From Mesoflavibacter profundi (GTDB taxonomy: Bacteria; Bacteroidota; Bacteroidia; Flavobacteriales; Flavobacteriaceae), in contig NZ_CP061703.1 of the NCBI RefSeq assembly GCF_014764305.1, positions 2,337,501-2,401,500 on the forward strand: a stretch of DNA of 64,000 nucleotides, written 5' to 3'. Made by a program: the position numbers and the translations under genes. The first letter of the stretch is position 1. Every line of letters begins with the position of its first letter. Shown one piece after another: positions 10,220-18,898 of this stretch. Below the pieces are notes generated by a model, which made no database searches, was not told the DNA's origin, and saw only the letters and a list, made by a program, of their open reading frames with translations.

Positions 10220-12748
10220 TTAATCCTTAAACTGTTCTTTATTATTTAAATTGTCTTTTCCTATACTTAGCATATTAGCAAATAATCTGTACGCACCAGA
10301 AACACCAGCAGGAAATTCTCTAAAAAAGCTAAGACCTGTATAAATATAATAGCCTTTACCGTGTTTTGCGACTAACAAACTACCTTGTTTTTCGGTTTCG
10401 CCTTTATCGTGCATGGATAAAATTGGTGTAAATTCGTTAGACCATTGGTTTGGAAAATATAAACCGCGTTCTTGCGTCCAACCTTCAAAATCTGCTTTTG
10501 TAATTTGGTTTGGATAATTTAAAACTGGATGATCTTTAGCTAAAAGAGTGATTTCGGCATTCTCATCGGTAACACGATCTCTGGATAATTGTAACGTGTA
10601 AGGCGCTAATTGATCTACTTTTAGTCGATGACTTGTATTGTATTGCACAATCATATTACCACCATTTTCTACAAAATCGAATAAAATTTGCTGTTTAAAT
10701 TTAAGTTCGTCTAAGATGTTATACGCTCTAATTCCAACAACTACAGCATCAAAAGCGCTTAATTTTTCAGTAGTGATGTCTTCTGGTTTTAAAACCATGA
10801 CATTGTAACCAATTTGTCTTAAACTTTCTGGTACAACATCGCCTGCACCTTCAATATATGCAATGTTTTCGCCTCGTTTTTTTATGTCTAAGCGTACCAC
10901 TTTGCTTTCGCTTGGAAGTACAACGGTTTGATAAGGAATGTGTTCGTAATCAATTTCAACTAATTCTTTCGTGTAAACGTCTTCACCAACATGAACCATT
11001 GGCGTTATCAGTCCTTCGTTTTGATTTTTTGGAGGAATAACAGTAAACGTCAGTGTTTGTGTTTCACCTTTATATTTAATATCTATGTTTTGTTTTTCAG
11101 GAAAAACAGACCAATTGTTTGGATGTGCGATTTGAACAAAACCGTTTAAATTATCACGACCAGCTTTTACAATTACCGAAATGTCTTTTTGTTGATCTGA
11201 ATCAAAAATGATGACTTTCTCTGAAATTTTTGCAGATGCTTCAGGAATGATTTCAAACGGACGATATAATTCACCTTTATCTGGTTTAGAGTACCTGTAA
11301 ACAATAGGTTTAGTTACAGAAAACGGTTGATTATTAATCGTTAAATTGAAAGTCACGCTTATTGGTCTTGGTGTTTCTGGCTTTCCTATTAAATTTTTAT
11401 CTTCAACTTTATACATACCTAAAGTTCCTTTTTTATTCAGCCAATATGGTGAAGATGGTTGCATATTTTTAGGAATAGTAAGTGATTGTTCTACATTTTG
11501 CTTATCATTATTTTTTAAAGGAAGCGCTTTTAAAGTCGCAATTTTGTCCGTAGAAAGTTGATAAGACACTAATTCCATATTAATTGGGCTACGGTTTACA
11601 GCTTCAATATTCAATGTAATAGTTTCTCCTGCAGAAGCAGTTGGCGTACTAGCAGATGCTTCTAAATAAAGACCTAAACAAGCTTCAATTATAGCTTCAA
11701 TTTCTTGAGTTTTGTAATTTTTCCAATACTCATTATCTAATTGTTGGATTAATTGTCTTGCTATTAATAAGTCTTTAATATGTGTTGAAGGATTTTCAAA
11801 ATTGAAATTTTTCTCAACTTTCTTTAATATATCTCCAATAGTTTTTCCGCCTTTAACGCGATTCCAGCTTGTGTCTATACCTTCAAAAAGGTTGTTTTTG
11901 TCGTTTGGTAAATCGCCATTAATAAGTTCGATATATTCGGTTTGCGATCCACGTTGTGTTAAAGCACCAAATCCTTGACACAAATGTTTACTTCTAGAAA
12001 GTGCTGCAATCTCGTTATTTGATAACCCTTTTGAAGGATAATACACGCCAATATCAAAATTTAAAAGTTTGCTTTTGTCTGCTTTTTCAAAATTTTCTTC
12101 ACTACCATAAAACCACCAGCTGGTATTAAAAAATTGGCGTTTTGGTTGCCAAGTTCCGTAAGTTTTAGCTTGTTCAGGATATATGTTTGGGTTATTTGCC
12201 AAATCAAAAGCTTCTACGCTTAACATCGCAGAAGTTGTGTGATGACCGTGAGTTGTGCCAGGTGTACGATGGTCAAAACGGTTGATGATAATATCTGGTT
12301 TAAATTGTCTGATCGCTAAAATAACATCGCTTAATACTTGGTCTTTGTCCCAAATATCTAAAGTCTCTTCAGGATGTTTTGAGTAACCAAAATCGTTTGC
12401 TCTACTAAAACGTTGCTCGCCACCATCTACGCTTCTTGCAGCTAATAATTCTTGTGTACGTATAACACCTAATAATTCTCTAATTTCTGGACCAATAAGG
12501 TTTTGTCCGCCATCACCACGAGTTAAAGATAGGTAAGCAGTACGTGCTTTTACTTGGTTAGACATGTAAGAAATAAGACGTGTATTCTCATCATCAGGAT
12601 GAGCTGCTACATATAAAACAGTACCTAAAAAGTTAAGTTTTTTTACAGCATCGTGAATTTGTGATGCATTAAGTTTTTTGGGTTGTTGCGCTTGTAAAGG
12701 CAAGGCCAAAACAAAAATAAATAGGAGCGAAGCTAGTTTTTTTAGCAT
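10220..12748 (-). CDS. Secreted PIG-L family deacetylase, multidomain
   Basis: Exported zinc-dependent deacetylase of the LmbE/PIG-L superfamily, which removes N-acetyl groups from amino-sugar derivatives. The signal peptide spans 1-20 (LPLQAQ). The catalytic domain is at about 35-290, with the zinc motif AAHPDDE (48-54) and the second histidine site THGHH (166-170). About 350-600 is beta-rich, immunoglobulin-like material. About 620-830 resembles a class-I-amidotransferase/ThuA-like fold (AFDAVVVGIRAYN, GGNMIVQYNTSH). At 842 residues it is far larger than the cytoplasmic bacillithiol enzyme BshB1, also found in this window. Its neighbour is an SSS transporter, which suggests breakdown of an external acetylated compound; the substrate is unknown. 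Confidence 0.9.
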   Translation of the reverse strand: MLKKLASLLFIFVLALPLQAQQPKKLNASQIHDAVKKLNFLGTVLYVAAHPDDENTRLISYMSNQVKARTAYLSLTRGDGGQNLIGPEIRELLGVIRTQELLAARSVDGGEQRFSRANDFGYSKHPEETLDIWDKDQVLSDVILAIRQFKPDIIINRFDHRTPGTTHGHHTTSAMLSVEAFDLANNPNIYPEQAKTYGTWQPKRQFFNTSWWFYGSEENFEKADKSKLLNFDIGVYYPSKGLSNNEIAALSRSKHLCQGFGALTQRGSQTEYIELINGDLPNDKNNLFEGIDTSWNRVKGGKTIGDILKKVEKNFNFENPSTHIKDLLIARQLIQQLDNEYWKNYKTQEIEAIIEACLGLYLEASASTPTASAGETITLNIEAVNRSPINMELVSYQLSTDKIATLKALPLKNNDKQNVEQSLTIPKNMQPSSPYWLNKKGTLGMYKVEDKNLIGKPETPRPISVTFNLTINNQPFSVTKPIVYRYSKPDKGELYRPFEIIPEASAKISEKVIIFDSDQQKDISVIVKAGRDNLNGFVQIAHPNNWSVFPEKQNIDIKYKGETQTLTFTVIPPKNQNEGLITPMVHVGEDVYTKELVEIDYEHIPYQTVVLPSESKVVRLDIKKRGENIAYIEGAGDVVPESLRQIGYNVMVLKPEDITTEKLSAFDAVVVGIRAYNILDELKFKQQILFDFVENGGNMIVQYNTSHRLKVDQLAPYTLQLSRDRVTDENAEITLLAKDHPVLNYPNQITKADFEGWTQERGLYFPNQWSNEFTPILSMHDKGETEKQGSLLVAKHGKGYYIYTGLSFFREFPAGVSGAYRLFANMLSIGKDNLNNKEQFKD

Positions 12749-12888
12749 GTTTAAGGTTAATTATGTTTGTGGTAAATATACATAATAGCCTTGGCGGAAT
12801 AGTTGTTTTAAGCCTTTTTTAACGTTATTTTTAAGTGAGAAATTTAAAAATTGAAGCTAATTATTATGTCTAAAACTTTTATTCTTTT

Positions 12889-12918
12889 TGACACGAATTA
12901 CACGAATTGTCACAAATA
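12889..12918. repeat. Interspersed repeat ACACGAATTACACGAATTGTCAC
   Basis: A tandem CACGAATTA/CACGAATTG pair inside a short inverted context (GACA...TGTC) in the 193-bp gap between corA and the PIG-L gene. To my knowledge the unit (complement TTCGTGTAATTCGTGT) recurs in intergenic DNA of many Bacteroidota. No function is known, and the rest of the gap shows nothing else. Confidence 0.5.
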
Positions 12919-12941
12919 ATTTACGTTTGCTAAAAGCTAAC

Positions 12942-14021
12942 CTAAAGCCACTTTTTACGTTTAAAGTAGTACAACATTGCTAAGAAAATAAGAATCATTA
13001 CAGCCCAAACCACATAATAACCATATTTGTATTGTAGTTCTGGCATGTTAACAAAGTTCATCCCGTAGATACCAGCAATAAAAGTTAATGGGATAAAAAT
13101 GGTTGCGATAATGGTTAATACCTTCATGACTTCGTTCATTTTGTTGCTTATGGTTGTCATGTACATATCCATTAAACTCCAAATCATTTCGCGATAAATA
13201 TCTAAGTTTTCTGTGACTTGTATAATATGGTCGTAAACGTCTCTAAAAAAATGCGTTGTTTGTTCGTCTATTAAATTGTTTGGATCTTTTTCTATACGTC
13301 CAATAATTTCGCGAAGCGGAAAAATAGCACGTCGTACTTTAAGTACTTCGCGTTTTAAATCTTGAATTTGATGAGAGATTTCTTCTTGAGAAATTCCATT
13401 AAAAAGATCGTCTTCAAGATCTTCAATTTTATTTCCCATAGTTTCTATAATCGCATAATAATGGTCTACAATAGCATCTATTAAGGCGTATAATAAGTAA
13501 TCCGATCCTTCATTTCTAATACGTCCTTTTTTGTGTCTTATGCGATCTCTAACATTTTCAAAAACATCACCTTCGGCTTCTTGAAAAGTTAATACATAGT
13601 TTTTACCTAATACAAAACTAACTTGTTCAGAAATAATAGTTTCATTATCATCGTAATACATCATTTTTAAAACGATAAAGATGTAGCTTTTATACTCGTC
13701 AATTTTTGGACGTTGCGATGTGTTTACAATATCTTCTAAAAGTAAAGGATGAAGTTGGTAATAACTACCAATAGTTTCAATTTCGTTTATGTTATTTAAC
13801 CCATTTAAGTTAATCCATGTAACCGATTGTGTGTCTTTAAAAACAAACGCTTCTTCTATATTAGAAAGGTCTTTTTCATGAACATCATCTACGGTATAAT
13901 CAAAAGCATGTAAATGTAATTTAGTATCTTCTTTTTGACCAGTATATACTAATGCTCCAGGAATTTGCCCTAAATGCTTTTTATAGTTTTGCGTGCGTTT
14001 TTTTTGTCTTTTTTTTGCCAT
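12942..14021 (-). CDS. corA: CorA family magnesium/cobalt channel
   Basis: Inner-membrane pentameric Mg2+ channel. The 359 residues form an N-terminal cytoplasmic domain (1-290) and two C-terminal helices (about 298-318 and 331-351). The pore motif GMN is at 320-322 (YGMNFVNMPE). The basic N-terminus (MAKKRQKKRTQNYKK) is typical of Bacteroidota members. Its start lies 2 bp from the stop of the MscS-like gene, so the two are co-translated parts of one operon. The last gene of the run, it is followed by a gap with a repeat. Confidence 0.96.
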   Translation of the reverse strand: MAKKRQKKRTQNYKKHLGQIPGALVYTGQKEDTKLHLHAFDYTVDDVHEKDLSNIEEAFVFKDTQSVTWINLNGLNNINEIETIGSYYQLHPLLLEDIVNTSQRPKIDEYKSYIFIVLKMMYYDDNETIISEQVSFVLGKNYVLTFQEAEGDVFENVRDRIRHKKGRIRNEGSDYLLYALIDAIVDHYYAIIETMGNKIEDLEDDLFNGISQEEISHQIQDLKREVLKVRRAIFPLREIIGRIEKDPNNLIDEQTTHFFRDVYDHIIQVTENLDIYREMIWSLMDMYMTTISNKMNEVMKVLTIIATIFIPLTFIAGIYGMNFVNMPELQYKYGYYVVWAVMILIFLAMLYYFKRKKWL

Positions 14022-14023
14022 AA

Positions 14024-14551
14024 TTAATGGAAATCTCCAAAATCTTCAATTGCGTCTTTCTGAACTAAAGTTACAGCTTTTTGAAGAATTAAGTTGTTTG
14101 GATACGTCACTAAGTCGCCATTATCTAATCTTAAATGAAGCTGAAACGCACGAATATCTTCTATGATACCTTCTAAAGGCGAATCTTTATCGTGGATTTT
14201 TATTTTATCTCCAACCTTATAAGGAAACGAGAAAAACATGATTATTCCAGAAGTAATGTTACTTAAAATTGACCAAATGGCAAATAAGCCAATACCAATT
14301 ACAGCAAATACAGATGAGAAAACTAAAGTTAAGTTCTCTAACGTAGCGCCAAATATATAAGAAAGAAATAGTAAAAACAGTAGTATAAGTGTAAAGGTAG
14401 AATATCTAGAAATTAATCCAATTCTAGCATCGTTTATACCACTTTTTTGACCTATTTTTTTAATTGAAACTTTTAAAATAGATCTTATGATTATAAAAAT
14501 AATTAGAAGGACTAGTGTTTTTAAGATTTCGTCTTGTAAATGCTGAAACAT
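14024..14551 (-). CDS. Small MscS-like mechanosensitive channel
   Basis: A 175-residue inner-membrane protein. Three membrane helices (about 9-27, 48-68 and 73-100) lead into the MscS beta domain (VGDKIKIHDKDSPLEGIIEDI, about 117-137). It lacks the large C-terminal vestibule of E. coli MscS (286 residues), so it is a short variant rather than a truncated gene: the stop is clean and the next gene follows at once. A role in osmotic or ion adaptation fits its partner corA. Confidence 0.88.
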   Translation of the reverse strand: MFQHLQDEILKTLVLLIIFIIIRSILKVSIKKIGQKSGINDARIGLISRYSTFTLILLFLLFLSYIFGATLENLTLVFSSVFAVIGIGLFAIWSILSNITSGIIMFFSFPYKVGDKIKIHDKDSPLEGIIEDIRAFQLHLRLDNGDLVTYPNNLILQKAVTLVQKDAIEDFGDFH

Positions 14552-14591
14552 ATATTAAATTTTTGGTAAATATAGATTTAAAACTGAATTG

Positions 14592-15494
14592 TTAATCTAG
14601 TTGCAATGATTTTCTTAACGGTAAATCTGTATTGCTATTTTGATTCCAATACGCTGTATTTATTGTATTAAGTTTTGTCGCTTTTGTGGTTAATCCGTCA
14701 ATAGTTTCTTCCCAACTTGTAATGGTGAAAGGAAAATTATTTTCGAAGTTAATGGTAAGTGTTTTATTCAATTCTTCAATTAAAAGCGTGTATTTTCCTT
14801 TAGATAGTTCCGCGAAAGCGTTATAAGCTTTTAAAGGTTTATGTTTTAAACGAATGTATTCTAAGCTTGGAATAATTTTAAAATCACCTGTAGGAAGACT
14901 GTTTGGATCAATACGAAGTTGCGTCCAAATTTCGTTTTCTAAAACAGTTTTTTCTAAGTTGAAATTTTGATCAGCTTCACCTTCAAAATAAGAATGTGAT
15001 GTAACTTCAAATTGCTCTCTGTTATTAATTTGCGTGTATACTTGTCCGTACCATTCTTGTATAGAAGCACTAACTTTTAAAGCGTGCTGATTGTTTGCAA
15101 CGGGATAAAATGTGCTTTGCATTATGCTGTACGGATAAATACCAGTATTAAATTTTTTAGTGGCATTCAATTTTAAAACACTAACATTTTCAGGGTTTTT
15201 CTGGTCTGCTTTTACTTGAACATTTGGTAAAAAAGGTTCGGTAACGTAAACTAAAACAGCTTTTCCGTCATGTATTTCGCCATAACGCGCTTGTTCTAGT
15301 TTGTAAGAAGTAATTTCAGCTTTTCCAGCATACCAATAATCTTTAAATTGTTGGTTAGGTTTATAGGCTGGCGATAGCTTTTTTTCTTCTTTTTTAGTCG
15401 AAATTTTTACAGGCGTTTGTGTAGTTTGTTTTTGTTCTTTACAAGCAAAAATAAACAAACAAAAAAGTAAAATTGTGGTTAGTTTTAATCGCAT
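14592..15494 (-). CDS. Conserved lipoprotein of unknown function
   Basis: A 300-residue lipoprotein with lipobox IFAC (Cys17) after a hydrophobic leader. The mature part is beta-rich and begins with a Thr/Lys linker, then PAYKPNQQFKDYWYAGKAEI. No catalytic motif is recognised. Its place, between maf and an MscS-like gene, seems conserved in flavobacteria, and I recall that similar proteins are sometimes labelled septum-formation inhibitor Maf because of that neighbour; nothing in it resembles Maf. Its coding sequence includes one copy of the 13-mer TTCCGCGAAAGCG (14808-14820), translated as part of NAFAEL. Confidence 0.75.
   Translation of the reverse strand: MRLKLTTILLFCLFIFACKEQKQTTQTPVKISTKKEEKKLSPAYKPNQQFKDYWYAGKAEITSYKLEQARYGEIHDGKAVLVYVTEPFLPNVQVKADQKNPENVSVLKLNATKKFNTGIYPYSIMQSTFYPVANNQHALKVSASIQEWYGQVYTQINNREQFEVTSHSYFEGEADQNFNLEKTVLENEIWTQLRIDPNSLPTGDFKIIPSLEYIRLKHKPLKAYNAFAELSKGKYTLLIEELNKTLTINFENNFPFTITSWEETIDGLTTKATKLNTINTAYWNQNSNTDLPLRKSLQLD
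14808..14820. repeat. 13-mer TTCCGCGAAAGCG, copy 1 (inside a gene)
   Basis: GC-rich partial palindrome. Other copies are at 31939-31951 (reverse complement, one mismatch) and 56802-56814 (exact). Confidence 0.5.
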
Positions 15495-15527
15495 GGTTGT
15501 AAGAAATTGTAGTATAAATTTACAATC

Positions 15528-16121
15528 TTAAAACTCTTCTGCAATGGTATTTAACGTTTTGTAAACAAGATGAGTTGGCATACCAACAACGTTAAAAAAA
15601 GAACCTTCAATACTGGTGACACCAATTTGTCCAATCCATTCTTGTATACCATAAGCGCCAGCTTTGTCTAAAGGCGAATAGGTTTTAATGTAATGCCAAA
15701 TTTCTTCATCTGTAAACGCTTTAAATGTCACTTTTGTAGTTGCATTTACCGTTTTTTGAAAGATTTTAGTACGTACACATACAGATGTGATTACTTCGTG
15801 AGTATTATCGCTTAAAGATTTAAGCATTGCAAATGCTTCGTCGTTGTTTCTAGGTTTGCCTAATGCTACGCCTTTATGCCAAACAATGGTGTCGCTAGTA
15901 ACTAAAATTTCGTGTTCTTTAAGTTCGTCTAAAAAAGGTAAAGACTTTAATTGCGCAAGATAGTCGCTAATTTCAAAATGCTTTAAACGATTAGGGTAAT
16001 CTTCTTTTGTGTCTTTTAATCGGACTTCAAAATCTAATCCTAAGTCTCTAAAAAACTGTTGCCTTCTTGGTGATCCAGAAGCTAAAATTATATGTCTGTT
16101 TTTTAGTTTTTCTTTAAGCAT
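15528..16121 (-). CDS. maf: Maf family nucleoside triphosphate pyrophosphatase
   Basis: House-cleaning enzyme that hydrolyses non-canonical or modified nucleoside triphosphates to monophosphates. The start chosen is ATG 16121, which gives 197 residues beginning MLKEKLKNRHIILASGSPRR. An upstream ATG at 16145 would overlap ubiA by 23 bp and add an atypical MSIILSFN. The substrate loop ASGSPRR (14-20) and the metal/catalytic segment SDTIVWHKGVALGKP (about 79-93) are intact. The start lies 1 bp past the ubiA stop, indicating tight coupling in the operon. Confidence 0.95.
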   Translation of the reverse strand: MLKEKLKNRHIILASGSPRRQQFFRDLGLDFEVRLKDTKEDYPNRLKHFEISDYLAQLKSLPFLDELKEHEILVTSDTIVWHKGVALGKPRNNDEAFAMLKSLSDNTHEVITSVCVRTKIFQKTVNATTKVTFKAFTDEEIWHYIKTYSPLDKAGAYGIQEWIGQIGVTSIEGSFFNVVGMPTHLVYKTLNTIAEEF

Positions 16122-16122
16122 A

Positions 16123-17031
16123 TTAAATGATAAAATAATAGACAATCATAGATAGCATACCTAAAAGCATTACAATTTTAAGAAGCCTACTTATTAATTT
16201 AAAATCCGATTTAGTTTCAGCACCAAATAATTTTATAGCAATAAAAATTAAAGGTGCTATAACTGCAATTAAAAAGTAAATAATTGCAATGGTTTGCATA
16301 TAAAGATATGCATTTAAATAGTAGGCAAGAATTAAAATTGCAAATACAGTTAAAGCAAATGCAACTTTGGCAGCTCTACTTTTTCCTATTACAATAGGTA
16401 ATGTTTTCATCTGTGCGTTGTAGTCGCCATCTATATCTTGAATATCTTTTACAATTTCTCTAATAAAGGTGATTAAAAATGCAAAAACAGCATAATCTAC
16501 AATAACTTCAAACATAGAAGATTGTATAAATTTGTTTTGCATGTTTATGGTTGGTAATAAATCGAAAATACCAACAACAATAAGACTTAATGCTACAAGA
16601 CCACTAATTACAATGTTACCAACAAGAAGCATTGGTTTTAAAAACGATGCGTAAATGTAAAGTAGTGCAGCAATTATAACAAAAATACCAAAGAAGGTAC
16701 TGCGATTAACATCATTTGCTAAGTAAAACCCTAAAATTACACCAACAAAAGTAAACGCCATGTAATAATTGTAAGCGTTATCTTTTGTAATAGTTTTACC
16801 AACTATTTGTTTGTTAGGTTTATTAATTGCATCTGTTTCTACATCAAAAATATCGTTAATTATATAGCCGCCAGCAGCAATACAAAGTGTAGATACGACT
16901 AATATGATAAATTGAAATGTAGTTAACGACGTATCTACATTAAAGGCAGGAAACATCGTGTATTTTATTAATACTTGTACTAAAGCAATTAATATTAAGT
17001 TTTTATATCTAATTAGATTAATAATTTTCAC
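16123..17031 (-). CDS. UbiA family prenyltransferase
   Basis: Integral membrane enzyme that transfers a polyprenyl group to an acceptor. The 302 residues contain about eight or nine helices. The first Asp motif is seen as NDIFDVETDAINKP (60-73; the NDxxDxxxD type). The second is DIQDIDGDYNAQMKTLP (about 197-213). In Bacteroidota, proteins of this type at this locus are usually annotated as geranylgeranylglycerol-phosphate geranylgeranyltransferase-like; the real acceptor is not known. It is part of the run from the DUF2520 gene to corA. Confidence 0.9.
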   Translation of the reverse strand: MKIINLIRYKNLILIALVQVLIKYTMFPAFNVDTSLTTFQFIILVVSTLCIAAGGYIINDIFDVETDAINKPNKQIVGKTITKDNAYNYYMAFTFVGVILGFYLANDVNRSTFFGIFVIIAALLYIYASFLKPMLLVGNIVISGLVALSLIVVGIFDLLPTINMQNKFIQSSMFEVIVDYAVFAFLITFIREIVKDIQDIDGDYNAQMKTLPIVIGKSRAAKVAFALTVFAILILAYYLNAYLYMQTIAIIYFLIAVIAPLIFIAIKLFGAETKSDFKLISRLLKIVMLLGMLSMIVYYFII

Positions 17032-17076
17032 TAGTTGTTGGTTTTTTAGTTTTTTGTTATTTCAATTTATATTGAA

Positions 17077-17607
17077 TTAAAAGGTTTGCGCATCAAAATC
17101 GCTATCCCATTTACCTTGTACTTTTAATACTTGTTGTATTACGTCTCTTGCACAACCTTCGCCACCTAATTTATGAGAAACGTACTTACAAATATCTTTA
17201 ACTTCTGGAACAGCATCTTGTGGACAAGTAGCCAAACCTACTTGTTTTAGCACAGGTACATCAGGAATATCATCACCCATATATAATACATGTTCTGGAT
17301 TGATATTGTTGTTAGTAATAAATTCGTTAAAAGGAATAAGTTTTTGATGAGCACCTAAATAAACATCTTTAATGCCTAAATGTTGTAATCGTACTCTAAC
17401 ACCTTCGTTAGTTCCACCAGAAATGATGCAGATATTAAACCCATGATTTAAGGCTTGTTTTATAGCATAACCATCTTTAACATTCATATGTCTAATCATT
17501 TCTCCAGAAGTAGTAATAGTAACCATTCCGTTAGTTAAAACGCCATCTACATCAAAAATAAAGGTGTTAATTTGGTGTAAGTATTCTTTATAGCTTTTAT
17601 CTTCCAT
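17077..17607 (-). CDS. kdsC: KdsC-like HAD phosphatase (KDO 8-phosphate phosphatase)
   Basis: Cytoplasmic HAD-superfamily phosphatase of class C0 (no cap domain), expected to release phosphate from 3-deoxy-D-manno-octulosonate 8-phosphate in lipopolysaccharide core synthesis. It has 176 residues, the family length. The nucleophile motif is DVDG (19-22, in FIFDVDGVLTNG). The Ser/Thr-containing motif II is IISGG (61-65). The acidic motif is GDDIPD (111-116). It overlaps the upstream DUF2520 gene by 11 bp. Confidence 0.93.
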   Translation of the reverse strand: MEDKSYKEYLHQINTFIFDVDGVLTNGMVTITTSGEMIRHMNVKDGYAIKQALNHGFNICIISGGTNEGVRVRLQHLGIKDVYLGAHQKLIPFNEFITNNNINPEHVLYMGDDIPDVPVLKQVGLATCPQDAVPEVKDICKYVSHKLGGEGCARDVIQQVLKVQGKWDSDFDAQTF

Positions 17608-18358
17608 TATGAGTTTTTTTAATTGATGAGGTCATTAATTTATAAATTGCCTCGTGATGCTCATTATCTAATAATTTAAGGTGTCTTTTAATTGTTTTTT
17701 TATCGTTGCGCTTAGCTGGACCAGTTTGAGCCATATAAGGTGATACATCTTGAATTTTTCTAGCTGTTTCAGTAATTAAAGGCTTTAAAATGTCAAATTC
17801 TGCACCATGACGCTCGGTAATCTCATGAGCAATTCTATAAATTTGGTTTGTAAAATTATTTACAAAAACAGCAGCCAAATGCAATGCAGGACGTTGATCT
17901 GGATTAACTTTATAGGTTTTACAGCCTAAATTTTCGCCCAAAGTTTGTAGTAGTTTATAATCTTGTTTTCTTAAAGTTTCGATACAAATAGGAACAGTTG
18001 TAAAATCTAAATTTACAGATTTACTAAAGGTTTGTAAAGGATAAAAAACACCTCTAAATAATTTTTTGTCAATATCGTAAAGACTTGCGCTACCAGAAGT
18101 ATGTACTACTAATCTGTCTTTAAAAGGTAATGCAGATGTTAAAGTTTCTATTGCATCATCACTTACACATACTATGTAAACATCTGCTTCAATTAATTGA
18201 TCAAGTTGATCTGTAATATTAACTTCATTTTCAAAAGGTTTTATACTGTTTATACTTCGGTTATACCATTGTACAACATTAGTATTTTTACAGTGTTTAA
18301 ACGCTTTATATAAATGCGAGGCAACATTACCTGCGCCAAGTAAAACTATTTTTGTCAT
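17597..18358 (-). CDS. Rossmann-fold DUF2520 protein
   Basis: A 253-residue protein with an N-terminal NAD(P)-binding Rossmann domain (VLLGAGNVASHLYKAF, 5-20) and a C-terminal helical DUF2520 domain (from about 125; HLAAVFVNNFTNQIYRIA). The layout resembles pyrroline-5-carboxylate and ketopantoate reductases, but the substrate is unknown. It heads the run to corA. A TATTTTTG promoter box ends only 4 bp before its ATG, so the mRNA may be leaderless. Confidence 0.9.
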   Translation of the reverse strand: MTKIVLLGAGNVASHLYKAFKHCKNTNVVQWYNRSINSIKPFENEVNITDQLDQLIEADVYIVCVSDDAIETLTSALPFKDRLVVHTSGSASLYDIDKKLFRGVFYPLQTFSKSVNLDFTTVPICIETLRKQDYKLLQTLGENLGCKTYKVNPDQRPALHLAAVFVNNFTNQIYRIAHEITERHGAEFDILKPLITETARKIQDVSPYMAQTGPAKRNDKKTIKRHLKLLDNEHHEAIYKLMTSSIKKTHNGR

Positions 18359-18362
18359 GGCG

Positions 18363-18370
18363 CAAAAATA
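18363..18370 (-). promoter_or_regulatory. -7 promoter box of the DUF2520-corA run
   Basis: Minus-strand TATTTTTG fits TAnnTTTG; its 3' end is 4 nt from the ATG at 18358. Confidence 0.6.
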
Positions 18371-18403
18371 ATAAGAAAATATCTATAAAAAGTCACATTA
18401 ACG

Positions 18404-18411
18404 TATCTTTG
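18404..18411 (+). promoter_or_regulatory. -7 promoter box of the truncated haemoglobin gene
   Basis: TATCTTTG fits TAnnTTTG and ends 2 nt before the first ATG (18414). Transcription should begin at or after that ATG, so the second ATG (18417) may be the true start on a leaderless mRNA. Confidence 0.6.
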
Positions 18412-18413
18412 TA

Positions 18414-18824
18414 ATGATGATAAAAAAAGATATTAATAATAGGGAAGACGTTGCTTTACTTGTAACTAAGTTTTACGAAAAAATTAGATTAGATCATGTC
18501 TTAGGACCTATTTTTAATCAGGCTATTAAAGATTGGGATAAGCATTTAAATCACTTAACCACGTTTTGGGAAAGTAGTTTGTTTATGGGTAAACCATTAA
18601 TTAAAAAATATAAAGGAAATCCAATAGAAGTACATGTTAAAGTAGATGAAGAAAATCAAAATCAAATTACTGAAATGCACTTTGGTATTTGGTTAAACTA
18701 CTGGATACAAACCTTAGATTTTTATTTTGAAGGCGAAATTACCGAGCTAGCAAAACGCAGAGCACGTAAAATGGCTACGTTTATTCATTTAAAAATCTTT
18801 GAAGCTAGACCTAAAAATACTTAA
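18414..18824 (+). CDS. Group III truncated haemoglobin
   Basis: A 136-residue haem protein with a two-over-two globin fold. Residues LVTKFYEKIRLDHVLGPIF (16-34) make the B helix with the distal Phe20-Tyr21 pair. The proximal histidine is His89 (EMHFGIW). The spacing and the lack of a glycine-rich pre-F loop match group III. Family members are proposed to work in redox or NO/O2 chemistry in microaerobic conditions; the true role is open. Two ATGs stand in tandem (18414 and 18417). It is followed directly by ccsBA, a haem-handling gene, which is a sensible neighbour. Confidence 0.92.
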   Translation: MMIKKDINNREDVALLVTKFYEKIRLDHVLGPIFNQAIKDWDKHLNHLTTFWESSLFMGKPLIKKYKGNPIEVHVKVDEENQNQITEMHFGIWLNYWIQTLDFYFEGEITELAKRRARKMATFIHLKIFEARPKNT

Positions 18825-18866
18825 CTTTTTAACGCAAATTAGCAATTTTTAACCAACAAAAACAAC

Positions 18867-18874
18867 TATCTTTG
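18867..18874 (+). promoter_or_regulatory. -7 promoter box of ccsBA
   Basis: TATCTTTG followed by CAC, 24 nt before the ATG at 18899; fits TAnnTTTG. Confidence 0.6.
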
Positions 18875-18898
18875 CACGAGCAAAAAAAGGCTTAACTT

